Shown here one piece after another: positions 7,041 to 14,734 of a stretch of DNA of 41,779 nucleotides; position 1 is the stretch's first letter, and each line of letters begins with the position of its first letter. A program made the position numbers and the translations under genes. The notes below the pieces were generated by a model. That model was not told the DNA's origin. It saw only the letters and a program-made list of their open reading frames with translations, and made no database searches. The stretch is from an uncultured Oscillospiraceae bacterium (GTDB taxonomy: Bacteria; Bacillota; Clostridia; Oscillospirales; Acutalibacteraceae), in contig UQHH01000019.1 in the NCBI GenBank assembly GCA_900540865.1, forward strand, positions 1 to 41,779, given 5' to 3'.

Positions 7041-7891
7041 TAAAAAGCTATAGATTAAAAAGACATGTTTCAAACGCGGTCATTTATGTAATCCTGTCAG
7101 TCTGCGCTATTATTTGGGTTCTGCCCCTTTTGTGGCTGGTTATGACCTCCTTCCGTGGAGAGACAAGCGTTTACATCCCCTACATCATTCCAAAGGAATG
7201 GACGTTCGATAACTATATCAAGCTGTTTACCGACACGTCGGTCATCAACTACCCGCGCTGGTTTTTGAACACGTTTGTTGTAGCGATATGCTCCTGCATC
7301 ATCTCGACGATTTCTGTTTTGATGGTCAGCTACGCATTTAGCCGCCTGCGTTTCAAATCACGTAAAAAGTTTTTGAATGTCGGCATGATTCTCGGCATGT
7401 TCCCGGGATTTATGACCATGATTGCGGTTTATTACCTGCTCAAGGCGATGGGCCTTACCCAGAACCTTGTTGCGCTGATAATCGTATATTCCGCGGGCGC
7501 GGCGCTCGGTTACTTTATTGCAAAGGGCTTCTTCGACACCATACCACGTGCGCTTGACGAGGCGGCCACAATCGACGGCGCGACCAAAAACCAGGTTTTC
7601 TGGAAAATTATTTTGCCAATGTCAAAGCCAATCGTTGTCTACACGGTGCTTACCTCGTTTACCGGTCCGTGGGCGGACTTCATTCTCGCCAGGATTATCA
7701 TGGGCGACAGCATCGACAACTATACGATTGCGCTCGGTCTTTGGACGATGGTAGATAAGCAGTACATCAACTCGTACTTCCTCAGCTTCTGCGCGGGCGC
7801 GGTTGTCATCGCGATTCCGATTACAATTCTGTTCCTCAAGATGCAGAAGTACTATGTCGAGGGCGTTACAGGCGGCGCTGTAAAAGGCTAA
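7037..7891 (+). CDS. MalG-like sugar ABC transporter permease
   Basis: This is the second membrane subunit of the importer, 284 aa, with six predicted spans. It has the EAA loop ALDEAATIDGATKNQVFWKI near residue 176 and the C-terminal GAVKG tail typical of MalG-like proteins. The start overlaps the stop of the first permease (ATGA) and has GAGGAGGAG just upstream. No ATP-binding subunit is encoded nearby. As in many Firmicutes, a shared MsmK/MsmX-type ATPase encoded elsewhere probably energises the complex; this is an inference from family knowledge. Confidence 0.93.
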   Translation: MIKSYRLKRHVSNAVIYVILSVCAIIWVLPLLWLVMTSFRGETSVYIPYIIPKEWTFDNYIKLFTDTSVINYPRWFLNTFVVAICSCIISTISVLMVSYAFSRLRFKSRKKFLNVGMILGMFPGFMTMIAVYYLLKAMGLTQNLVALIIVYSAGAALGYFIAKGFFDTIPRALDEAATIDGATKNQVFWKIILPMSKPIVVYTVLTSFTGPWADFILARIIMGDSIDNYTIALGLWTMVDKQYINSYFLSFCAGAVVIAIPITILFLKMQKYYVEGVTGGAVKG

Positions 7892-7904
7892 ATTCAAATT
7901 GCAT

Positions 7905-7955
7905 AATGGCAGAGGCGGCGGGACCTTTTATGTCCCTCACCCCTGCCATTTTTTT
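7905..7955 (+). terminator. Terminator after the ABC permeases
   Basis: AATGGCAG (7905-7912) pairs with CTGCCATT (7943-7950), with further imperfect GC pairing inside, and a run of T follows. It ends only 15 bases before the next gene, whose ribosome site AAAGGAG lies just beyond. Partial read-through is likely. Confidence 0.75.
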
Positions 7956-7969
7956 AAAGGAGAATCAAT

Positions 7970-9607
7970 GTGGGGAAAAAACTTATTTCTATTCTGATGA
8001 TTTGCTGTATTGCCGCCACGGCTGTGTTCAGCGGCTGCAGCCCGGATGCCGGGCAGGAGATAAAGGCGACGGCTTCCCAGGATAAGTACAGGAATTATTA
8101 TGAAATTTTTGTATCGTCCTTCTGTGACTCCAACGGGGACGGAATCGGCGATATAGGCGGCATTATATCAAAGCTCGACTATTTAAACGACGGCGACCCG
8201 AATTCCGGCGACGATTTGGGAATTGACGGAATTTGGCTGATGCCTATTATGCCATCCCCGTCTTACCATAAGTACGACGTTACCGATTATTACGACATCG
8301 ACCCGCAGTATGGGACAATGGAGGACTTTGAAAAGCTCATTGCCGAATGCGACAAAAGGGGAATCGACGTCATCATCGATTTGGTCGTCAACCATACCTC
8401 CAGCGAGCACCCGTGGTTCCAGAAGGCGAAGGAGGAAATTGCGCAGGATAACCTGGACGGCTATGCAAAGCTTTACAGCATTGCGGCCCCCGGAGAGCGC
8501 GACACCAAATACGGCTATCAGTTCATTACGGGAACAAAGTATTCGTTTGAATGCAATTTTTCCGGCGGAATGCCAGATTTGAACCTCAGCAGTGACCAGA
8601 CCCGTGAGGAAATCAAAAAAATCATGCAGTTCTGGATTGACAAGGGGGTCGCCGGATTCCGGCTCGACGCGGTCAAATTCTTCGATTCCCCGCACACGGA
8701 ACGCGTAGAATTTATGGACTGGATGTACAGCACGGCGAAGGAAATGAAGGAAGACGTCTACATGGTCGGAGAGGACTGGGACGGCAACAGCGCGATTGCA
8801 ACGAGCTACGAAAGCGGGATTGACAGCTTCTTCAACTTTACGTATTCCGCGTCAGGCGGTAAAATCAATTCCGCAATCAACTCGAAAAACGCGAAATCCA
8901 TCCTGAAATCCGACCAAAAATGGAACGAAATCATAAAAGACAGGAACGAAAACGGTATCGACGCGGTGTTCCTCACCAATCACGACATGAAGCGCAGCGC
9001 GGCGGCATTCAGCGGGGATTTAGTCAAAATGAAGACAGCGGCGTCGCTTTATATGATGATGCCGGGCAACTCCTTCATTTACTACGGGGAAGAGCTTGGA
9101 CTGCTTTCCGGTGATAACGACGCGTCCTACCGCATACCGATGCCGTGGTCGTATGACGGCGACAAGAGCGGTACTGTGACGGAGCTTCCGCCGGGCGTCG
9201 TGGAGGAGCAGCTGCCTGAATGGAATCCCAAGGAAAGCGCGCAGGAGCAGCAGAAGGATGAAAATTCTTTGTTCAGCCACTACCAGAGCATTATAAGGAT
9301 TAAGCTCCAGAACCCCGAAATCGCGAGGGGCACCATCAAAAAAATCGTGGAAACGGATATAGGAAATGTTGCCGGTTATATTACCGAATACGACGGCTCC
9401 TCGCTGATGGTCGTGCATAACCTTGGCGAAGAGGAACGCACGGTGGAAATTCCGAAGGAGGACCTCGATTATTCAGGAATCCGCTCACAGCTTACGGCGC
9501 TCGACCCCACGGGAGAGGACGGCCAGGGCAACGCGGTTTACCCGCAGGCAAAGCTTGACGGAACGACGCTGACCATTCCCGCAAGGTCTTTTGTAATCCT
9601 CAAATAA
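7970..9607 (+). CDS. GH13 alpha-amylase-family lipoprotein
   Basis: This is a surface-anchored glycoside hydrolase of family 13, 545 aa, acting on alpha-glucans outside the cell. The start is GTG at 7970, eight bases after AAAGGAG; an ATG two bases earlier is out of frame. The lipobox is FSGC with C23. The (beta/alpha)8 barrel shows region I DLVVNH (137-142), the nucleophile in GFRLDAV (D233), the acid/base in VGEDW (E268) and TNHD (D339). A small beta domain follows (about 450-545). All three catalytic acids are present. Its place after the MalEFG-like genes suggests it trims starch, pullulan or dextrins to oligosaccharides for that importer. Whether it is an amylase, neopullulanase or oligo-1,6-glucosidase cannot be told by eye. 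Confidence 0.9.
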   Translation: MGKKLISILMICCIAATAVFSGCSPDAGQEIKATASQDKYRNYYEIFVSSFCDSNGDGIGDIGGIISKLDYLNDGDPNSGDDLGIDGIWLMPIMPSPSYHKYDVTDYYDIDPQYGTMEDFEKLIAECDKRGIDVIIDLVVNHTSSEHPWFQKAKEEIAQDNLDGYAKLYSIAAPGERDTKYGYQFITGTKYSFECNFSGGMPDLNLSSDQTREEIKKIMQFWIDKGVAGFRLDAVKFFDSPHTERVEFMDWMYSTAKEMKEDVYMVGEDWDGNSAIATSYESGIDSFFNFTYSASGGKINSAINSKNAKSILKSDQKWNEIIKDRNENGIDAVFLTNHDMKRSAAAFSGDLVKMKTAASLYMMMPGNSFIYYGEELGLLSGDNDASYRIPMPWSYDGDKSGTVTELPPGVVEEQLPEWNPKESAQEQQKDENSLFSHYQSIIRIKLQNPEIARGTIKKIVETDIGNVAGYITEYDGSSLMVVHNLGEEERTVEIPKEDLDYSGIRSQLTALDPTGEDGQGNAVYPQAKLDGTTLTIPARSFVILK

Positions 9608-9630
9608 GCCGGATGCGGTCTTAAAAAATA

Positions 9631-9662
9631 AGAGCCGGTACTGCCAAAGCAGTACCGGCTCT
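9631..9662. terminator. Bidirectional terminator, GH13 / alkD-like
   Basis: A perfect 14-bp stem (9631-9644 with 9649-9662) has a CAAA loop. It is flanked by A-rich sequence on the left and CTTTG on the right, and it lies between the convergent GH13 and alkD-like genes. Confidence 0.85.
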
Positions 9663-9704
9663 TTGTGTATACCGGGCTTTAAAAACAAATTTAACAGTTC
9701 CAGT

Positions 9705-10406
9705 CTATTTTTTCTTCAGGCTGCGCAGAAGCTCCTTGTCCTCCTTGCTGACGCGGTAGGACTCACAGCATTTCTGGATGGTTTTGTTATGCGTAAAATT
9801 ATCGAGCCTTCCATCCCGCAGGACAGGGAGCGCCAATTCCCTGTCTTTTACGAAACAGACGGAAAGCGCCCAGGCGACAGCCATTTTGACATAATATCCG
9901 TCGTGGTGTATACCGCACAGCGTCTGAATGGTATCCTCCGTATATGGCGGCAGTATGAAATAATCCATCAGCATAACGGCGCAAAAGCGCAGCTCAAATT
10001 CCCCGCGGCTTTGAAGCACGCTGTTCAAGAATTCCCTTACCCGGGGCAAATCTTTGCGTACCGCCTTCAAATCGCCGCAAAAAATGTCGCATACCGACCA
10101 GTTCCTGATTTTCGGAATGAAACCGCCGATATATTGCAGCCGCGTTTCAATATCGCATTTCATTGCGCCGATTACCATAGCCTGCAGCATGGTTTCCTCC
10201 AGCGTATCGTCTCTTGCAAGCGCTAAAAAATCAAGCGGTGAGTCTGCGGCAAGCTTTTTTGCCAGCTTTCTCAGCTGCGGTATACGTACCCCGTATGCGC
10301 TCGTTTCTCCTGGAATCAGGCTCAAATTGAATTTGCGATAGGCTTCGTCTGACATTTTCCCAAGGGTTTCGAGTAAATTTAGATAATCTTTTTCTGTAAA
10401 TGACAT
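9705..10406 (-). CDS. AlkD-like DNA alkylation repair protein
   Basis: This 233-aa protein resembles the AlkD/AlkC DNA glycosylase superfamily, which removes N3- and N7-alkylated purines using a HEAT-like repeat solenoid. Recognisable segments are SAYGVRIPQLRKLAKKL (about 33-49), a helical repeat body and KMAVAWALSVCFVKD (about 171-186), the conserved central helix of this family. The ATG at 10406 follows GAGAG. It is transcribed opposite to both neighbours and looks functionally unrelated to either. I identify the family with confidence but cannot verify catalytic activity. Many clostridial members are uncharacterised. Confidence 0.85.
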   Translation of the reverse strand: MSFTEKDYLNLLETLGKMSDEAYRKFNLSLIPGETSAYGVRIPQLRKLAKKLAADSPLDFLALARDDTLEETMLQAMVIGAMKCDIETRLQYIGGFIPKIRNWSVCDIFCGDLKAVRKDLPRVREFLNSVLQSRGEFELRFCAVMLMDYFILPPYTEDTIQTLCGIHHDGYYVKMAVAWALSVCFVKDRELALPVLRDGRLDNFTHNKTIQKCCESYRVSKEDKELLRSLKKK

Positions 10407-10599
10407 GCTGTATTCTCTCTTTTCTATAAATTATAAAGTTTTAGTGTTCTTACTATTTTAACATAAAGACGAAATTTAATAAATATGGATGGAATAAATG
10501 GGGAAAGGAAACCGTTTTATAGGAAAAGCAACAAAACAAATGTTCTTAAAATTTTGTGTATATTTACATTTATATATGCACATTTTTGTTTTAAGATTA

Positions 10600-10627
10600 T
10601 TGATTTTTCATCAAATTATGATATAAT
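10600..10627 (+). promoter_or_regulatory. Promoter of the polysaccharide locus
   Basis: TTGATT (10600-10605) and a consensus TATAAT (10622-10627) are 16 bases apart, in a 300-base AT-rich spacer that has no gene. A start of transcription near 10634 leaves a leader of about 70 bases. Confidence 0.7.
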
Positions 10628-10703
10628 AGGACTGAAATGTGAAAACCTGAACGGGTAGAGGATTTTTTGCAGGTTTATAATGGTAAAATGGAGAAGGATA
10701 CGA

Positions 10704-11360
10704 ATGTATTTAAAGGTAAAGCGTGTGTTAGGGGTCTTTCTGTCTTTTTTAGGCCTCACAATCGTATCGCCTGTGCTTTTGGCAACGGCAATTGCCATTA
10801 AGGCGGAGTCCCGCGGGCCGGTTATTTTTAAGCAAAAAAGGCTCGGTAAGGATGGCAGGGAATTTGAAATTTATAAATTCCGCTCTATGTGTGTCGGCGC
10901 TGAGAAGACGGGCAGCGGCGTTTATTCGGGCAAGAACGACGCAAGAGTTACGAAGGTCGGCCGGTTTATCAGGGCGACCAGTATTGACGAGCTTCCCCAG
11001 TTTGTCAATATCCTCAAGGGGGAAATGAGTATTATCGGGCCGCGACCCGTCCTTACATACCATCCCTGGCCATACAGCGACTATACGCAGCTGCAGAAAA
11101 AGCGGTTTGACGTCCGCCCGGGCGTTACCGGATGGGCACAGGTGAACGGCCGTAAGGAGCTTCCTTGGGAAAAACGCCTTGAATATGATGTGGAATATGT
11201 TGAGCACCTCTCCTTTGCATTTGACGTAAAAATTTTTTTAAAAACGGTTGCAAAGGTTTTTACCAACGCGGATAACGTCAATACGGCACAGACGGCGCCT
11301 GTTGCCTGTGTGCAGCTTCATCACGATGAAGATACGGTAAAGGAGAGTGCGGTAAAATAA
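10704..11360 (+). CDS. Undecaprenyl-phosphate sugar-1-P transferase
   Basis: This is the initiating phosphoglycosyl transferase of a polysaccharide pathway (Bac_transf family), 218 aa. It transfers a sugar-1-phosphate from a UDP-sugar to undecaprenyl phosphate at the inner face of the membrane. A hydrophobic re-entrant segment lies at about 5-30. The catalytic block includes KQKRLGKDGREFEIYKFRSM, and the downstream signatures are SIDELPQFVNILKGEMSIIGPRP and RPGVTGWAQVNGR. I chose the ATG at 10704, with GGAGAAGG six bases upstream, over an earlier in-frame ATG at 10680 that lacks such a site. Its short form, lacking the four-helix N-terminal domain of WbaP, resembles PglC/EpsL. It is first in the locus and its stop overlaps the next start. 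Confidence 0.93.
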   Translation: MYLKVKRVLGVFLSFLGLTIVSPVLLATAIAIKAESRGPVIFKQKRLGKDGREFEIYKFRSMCVGAEKTGSGVYSGKNDARVTKVGRFIRATSIDELPQFVNILKGEMSIIGPRPVLTYHPWPYSDYTQLQKKRFDVRPGVTGWAQVNGRKELPWEKRLEYDVEYVEHLSFAFDVKIFLKTVAKVFTNADNVNTAQTAPVACVQLHHDEDTVKESAVK

Positions 11361-12190
11361 TGCCATTGAAACTGATGTATATCACCAACCGTCCGGAAAT
11401 CGCCGCGATTGCGGACAGCAACGGTGTAGACAGGATTTTTCTCGATTTAGAGCTGATAGGGAAAGTAGAGCGGCAGGGACATCTAGATACGGTAATCTCA
11501 AGGCACAGTATTAATGATATCGTGCCTTTAAAGTCATGCCTGAATAACGCGCAGCTGCTAGTCCGGACCAACCCGATTCATGACGGTTCCAAGGAGGAAA
11601 TCGCCAGAGTGACCGCGGGCGGCCCGGATATTGTTATGCTTCCCTTTTTTAAAACAAAGGAAGAAGTCCGCCGTTTTATAAGCTATGTAGACGGCAGGGC
11701 GCGTACCTGCCTGCTGTTTGAAACGCCGCAGGCGGTCGAGCTGGCGGATGAAATTCTTGAGCTGGACGGAATAGACGAGGTTTATATCGGCCTGAACGAC
11801 CTGCATTTAGGCTACCGTATGAAGTTTATGTTTGAGCTTCTGACGAACGGGACGGTCGACGGCCTTTGCCATAAATTCCGCGAAAAGGGGATTCCCTATG
11901 GCTTTGGCGGGATTGCGAGCTTAGGGCAGGGGCTTCTGCCCTCGGAGCATGTAATCGCGGAGCATTACCGGCTGGGCTCTACCATAGCGATTCTATCCAG
12001 AAGCTTTTGCAATACCGATAAATTGACGGATTTAAATGAAATCAACAAGCTGTTTCTTTTGGGAATCCGGGACATCCGGGAATATGAAAATCACCTGCTA
12101 GGGGCCAATGAAACCTTTTTTGCCAACAACCACAAGTCGGTGGAGCAAATTGTGAAAAAGGTAGTCGATTCAAAAAGCTTGGGGGAGTAA
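11360..12190 (+). CDS. HpcH/HpaI/CitE-family aldolase-like protein
   Basis: This is a 276-aa (beta/alpha)8 protein of the PEP/pyruvate superfamily, which includes class II pyruvate aldolases (HpcH/HpaI) and CitE-type lyases. Visible motifs are the strand-1 acid pair IFLDLE (D29, E31), LLVRTN (R69, expected to bind pyruvate carboxylate), LLFETP (E121) and IGLNDLHLG (D147). E121 and D147 are the expected metal ligands. The His of HpaI (position 45 in E. coli) has no obvious counterpart; the DLE segment is more like CitE. Family members make or break a C-C bond between pyruvate/acetyl units and an aldehyde or oxoacid. Such a gene is unusual in a capsule locus. It is coupled to the sugar transferase (one-base overlap) and followed by an amide-synthetase-like gene and a hydroxyacid dehydrogenase, suggesting synthesis of a hydroxy-acid substituent. 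The substrate is unknown. Confidence 0.8.
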   Translation: MPLKLMYITNRPEIAAIADSNGVDRIFLDLELIGKVERQGHLDTVISRHSINDIVPLKSCLNNAQLLVRTNPIHDGSKEEIARVTAGGPDIVMLPFFKTKEEVRRFISYVDGRARTCLLFETPQAVELADEILELDGIDEVYIGLNDLHLGYRMKFMFELLTNGTVDGLCHKFREKGIPYGFGGIASLGQGLLPSEHVIAEHYRLGSTIAILSRSFCNTDKLTDLNEINKLFLLGIRDIREYENHLLGANETFFANNHKSVEQIVKKVVDSKSLGE

Positions 12191-12193
12191 GAA

Positions 12194-13768
12194 ATGGTAA
12201 GGGATATGCTGGAGCAGAGAAAAGACCTGCGGGAAAATCTTTTTATAAGAGGCTTTTTGATTTCGGACAGGCTGCCGGAGCGGCTGGAGGAATTTCCGTT
12301 TTACGGGAATTGGAAAACACAGCGGCACGGCGGCTATTATTTTTTAACGCACAAAAAACAAAACCTGTTTACTGCCCGACGCGGAGACGATATTTTCTTT
12401 CTTGCCGGACATGCGTATAATCCCTTTACCATGGAGGCCGACGAAACCAGGATTTTAGAGCGTATCGCAGGCGCTTTTGGGAAATCGCAGGCTGATTTTT
12501 ATGACGCCGTCGACGAGCTGACAGGGCTGTTTCTGTTTGGTTATATATCCGGTAATCAAATCAGCTTTCTTATCGACCCATCCGGGATGCAGTCGGGCTG
12601 TTATGGCAGAATAGGGGACGCGTTTTATATTTCCTCCCATCCGCAGCTCATCGCGGACGTTTGCGGACTTGAGATGGACGCTTTTGTAAAGGAGCTTGTT
12701 TCCTACAAATGGTATAACAGGGTGATGGGCCCGTACCTCCCCGGCGACTTGACGCCCTTCGCAGGGATAAAGAGGATTGTACCTAACATTTCCTATACCT
12801 ATGGAGATGGGGAAGTAAAGCATCTCCGCTTTTATCCGAGAAAGGACCTTTCGGTCTGCAAAACGGAGGAAGAGTACGAAAAAACAATCAAAGAGGCGGC
12901 CGGCATCCTGAAAAACAATATGCGCCTGATTTCGCAAAAATGGGAGTATCCGCAGATTTCTTTGACCGGAGGAATCGACAGCAATACAACATTTGCCGCG
13001 GCAAACGGGGTTTACGATAAATTTGAGGCGTTCAGCTATCTGTCGGCGCCCAAGGAGGCTCCAGATTCCGAGGCCGCCAAAAAAATCGCGGATAAATTTG
13101 GGGTAAAGCATACGCTTTACGAGGTTCCTGAATCATCGGAGGGCCTCAAGGATTATGATGAGCTGGTTGCCATCATCAAGCACAATAACGGATATATCGC
13201 GAATGAAAAAGCCAACGAGCTGCGCAAAAGGGTTGTGCTGTACCAGCAGTGCCCGGCAGACGTTGAGGTCAAGTCCTGGGTTTCCGAAACTATCCGCGGC
13301 TATTGGTACAAGCATTACGGCAGGAAATCCATGCCGAAGCTTTCCCCTAAGCTGTTCCGCAACCTATATAAAATATTTATCTGGAACCGTCCGCTTGCCC
13401 ATAAGGTCGATAAAGTGTTTGCGCAGTATATCGACGAGTTTGAATATAAAACCATCCCTGGCGCGTACCCGCCTGCCGATATGCATTACTGGGAGGTAAC
13501 CTGGGGCAGCTGGGGCGGTATGAATATCAGTGAAATGCGCCTGTGCTTCGACATCACAATGGCGTTCAACAACAGGAAATTTCTTGACTTGTTGTTCAAG
13601 GTACCGCTGGAGTGCAGAATTTCCGACCAGCACCATCTTGATATGAAAAAATATCTCAACCGCGCGCTTTACGATATGAATATCCGTGTGGTGAATCTCA
13701 AAGAGACAGATTTCCGCGCGTTTATGCTGAATATCATCTTTTCAATCAATTCAGTTCTGCCTTTTTAA
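12194..13768 (+). CDS. Asparagine-synthetase-like amide synthetase, no Cys
   Basis: This is a 524-aa protein with the two-part layout of AsnB. The N-terminal third resembles a decayed glutaminase fold (LTGLFLFGY, LIDPSGMQSGCYG, FYISSH near 105-155). It does not start with the catalytic Cys2 of true glutamine amidotransferases. The C-terminal domain contains the adenylating PP-loop SLTGGIDSNT (256-265) and the following FEAFSYLS strand. Homologues with the same loss, such as beta-lactam and carbapenam synthetases, use ATP to join a carboxylate to an amine already on the substrate. By analogy this one may form an amide on a sugar or an acyl acceptor. It starts at ATG 12194 after GGGGGAG, three bases beyond the aldolase-like gene, and is followed by the dehydrogenase. 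An undirected ammonia-dependent Asn synthetase remains possible but fits the context less well. Confidence 0.78.
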   Translation: MVRDMLEQRKDLRENLFIRGFLISDRLPERLEEFPFYGNWKTQRHGGYYFLTHKKQNLFTARRGDDIFFLAGHAYNPFTMEADETRILERIAGAFGKSQADFYDAVDELTGLFLFGYISGNQISFLIDPSGMQSGCYGRIGDAFYISSHPQLIADVCGLEMDAFVKELVSYKWYNRVMGPYLPGDLTPFAGIKRIVPNISYTYGDGEVKHLRFYPRKDLSVCKTEEEYEKTIKEAAGILKNNMRLISQKWEYPQISLTGGIDSNTTFAAANGVYDKFEAFSYLSAPKEAPDSEAAKKIADKFGVKHTLYEVPESSEGLKDYDELVAIIKHNNGYIANEKANELRKRVVLYQQCPADVEVKSWVSETIRGYWYKHYGRKSMPKLSPKLFRNLYKIFIWNRPLAHKVDKVFAQYIDEFEYKTIPGAYPPADMHYWEVTWGSWGGMNISEMRLCFDITMAFNNRKFLDLLFKVPLECRISDQHHLDMKKYLNRALYDMNIRVVNLKETDFRAFMLNIIFSINSVLPF

Positions 13769-13807
13769 ATACGCGCATCTAAGCATGTGTATTTTGGTGG
13801 TGTCAAT

Positions 13808-14719
13808 ATGAAGAAGGTCCTGCTGACAGGCGCTTACCCTTATACAAGGGAACAAATCAATCAAATAGAAGCGCTCGGCGTCCGGGCTTTTTTTGTTCAG
13901 GATGAACGGGGCGCTTTGGATAAGGATTTTTTGTCTGCCGACGCAGCCGTGTGCAACGGCTTGTTCCTGCATCATGACATCAAAGCGTTTACCGGGCTTA
14001 AAATGATACAGCTCACAAGCGCGGGGCTTGACCGGGCGCCTCTTTCGTATATCAAAGAAAAGGGTATAGCGCTTTATAACGCCAGGGGCGTATACAGTGT
14101 GCCGATGGCGGAGTGGGTCGTGCTGAAAATCCTGGAGCTATATAAGCATTCCGCCGGGTTTTACCGGGCGCAGCAAAATAAGGAATGGAATAAGGACAGA
14201 ACGCTGCTGGAGCTGTATGGAAAAACGGCCTGTATCGTCGGGGCGGGCAGCATCGGACAGGAAACGGCAAAACGCCTTGGGGCCTTCGGGGTTGTTGTAA
14301 CCGCTGTGGACGCCATGCCGGTCCAAAGCCCTTTCTTTGACAAAATATATACGGCAGGCGAGCTGGAAGCGGCGCTTTCGCAAAGCGATATAACCATCCT
14401 GACCCTTCCTCTGACGGAGAAGACACGGCATATGTTTGATACGGCGCTGTTCTCCAAGATGAAAAAGGGCAGTATCCTCATCAACGTTTCGAGAGGCGCG
14501 GTCGTCAGGGAAGAAGACCTGGTACAGGCGGTTGCCTGCGGCCGGCTGTCCGGCGCGGCGCTCGACGTATTTGAGGAGGAACCGCTCTCCAAAGAAAGCC
14601 CGCTGTGGGATATGGAGCGCGTCATTGTCACACCGCACAACAGCTTTGTTTCGGACAATACGAACGAGCGGCTTTTCGGCGTGATATATGAAAACCTGAA
14701 AAAACATTTCATCCAGTAA
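13808..14719 (+). CDS. D-2-hydroxyacid dehydrogenase
   Basis: This is an NAD(P)-dependent oxidoreductase of the D-isomer-specific 2-hydroxyacid dehydrogenase family, 303 aa. It interconverts a 2-oxoacid and its hydroxy acid. The cofactor motif is VGAGSIG (144-150). The catalytic triad is visible as R229 (NVSRGAVV), E258 (FEEEP) and H277 (TPHNS). Residues 1-95 and the C-terminal helix form the substrate domain. I chose ATG 13808, preceded by GGTGGT, over an ATG seven codons earlier with no ribosome site. Its position after the aldolase-like and amide-synthetase-like genes suggests it reduces the oxoacid that the aldolase makes. A SerA-type role in serine phosphate supply is an alternative. Confidence 0.88.
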   Translation: MKKVLLTGAYPYTREQINQIEALGVRAFFVQDERGALDKDFLSADAAVCNGLFLHHDIKAFTGLKMIQLTSAGLDRAPLSYIKEKGIALYNARGVYSVPMAEWVVLKILELYKHSAGFYRAQQNKEWNKDRTLLELYGKTACIVGAGSIGQETAKRLGAFGVVVTAVDAMPVQSPFFDKIYTAGELEAALSQSDITILTLPLTEKTRHMFDTALFSKMKKGSILINVSRGAVVREEDLVQAVACGRLSGAALDVFEEEPLSKESPLWDMERVIVTPHNSFVSDNTNERLFGVIYENLKKHFIQ

Positions 14720-14734
14720 AGCGGGGAACAGATT

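Noticed and set aside
9663..10226. A 187-codon plus-strand frame opposite the alkD-like gene
   Set aside because: The minus-strand frame has clear AlkD features, and the plus frame starts inside the terminator.
11360..12190. Reading the aldolase-like gene as a PEP mutase for the PntC-like enzyme
   Set aside because: The sequence shows the HpcH/CitE pattern (FETP, GLNDLHLG) and lacks the EDKxxxxxNS signature of PEP mutase.
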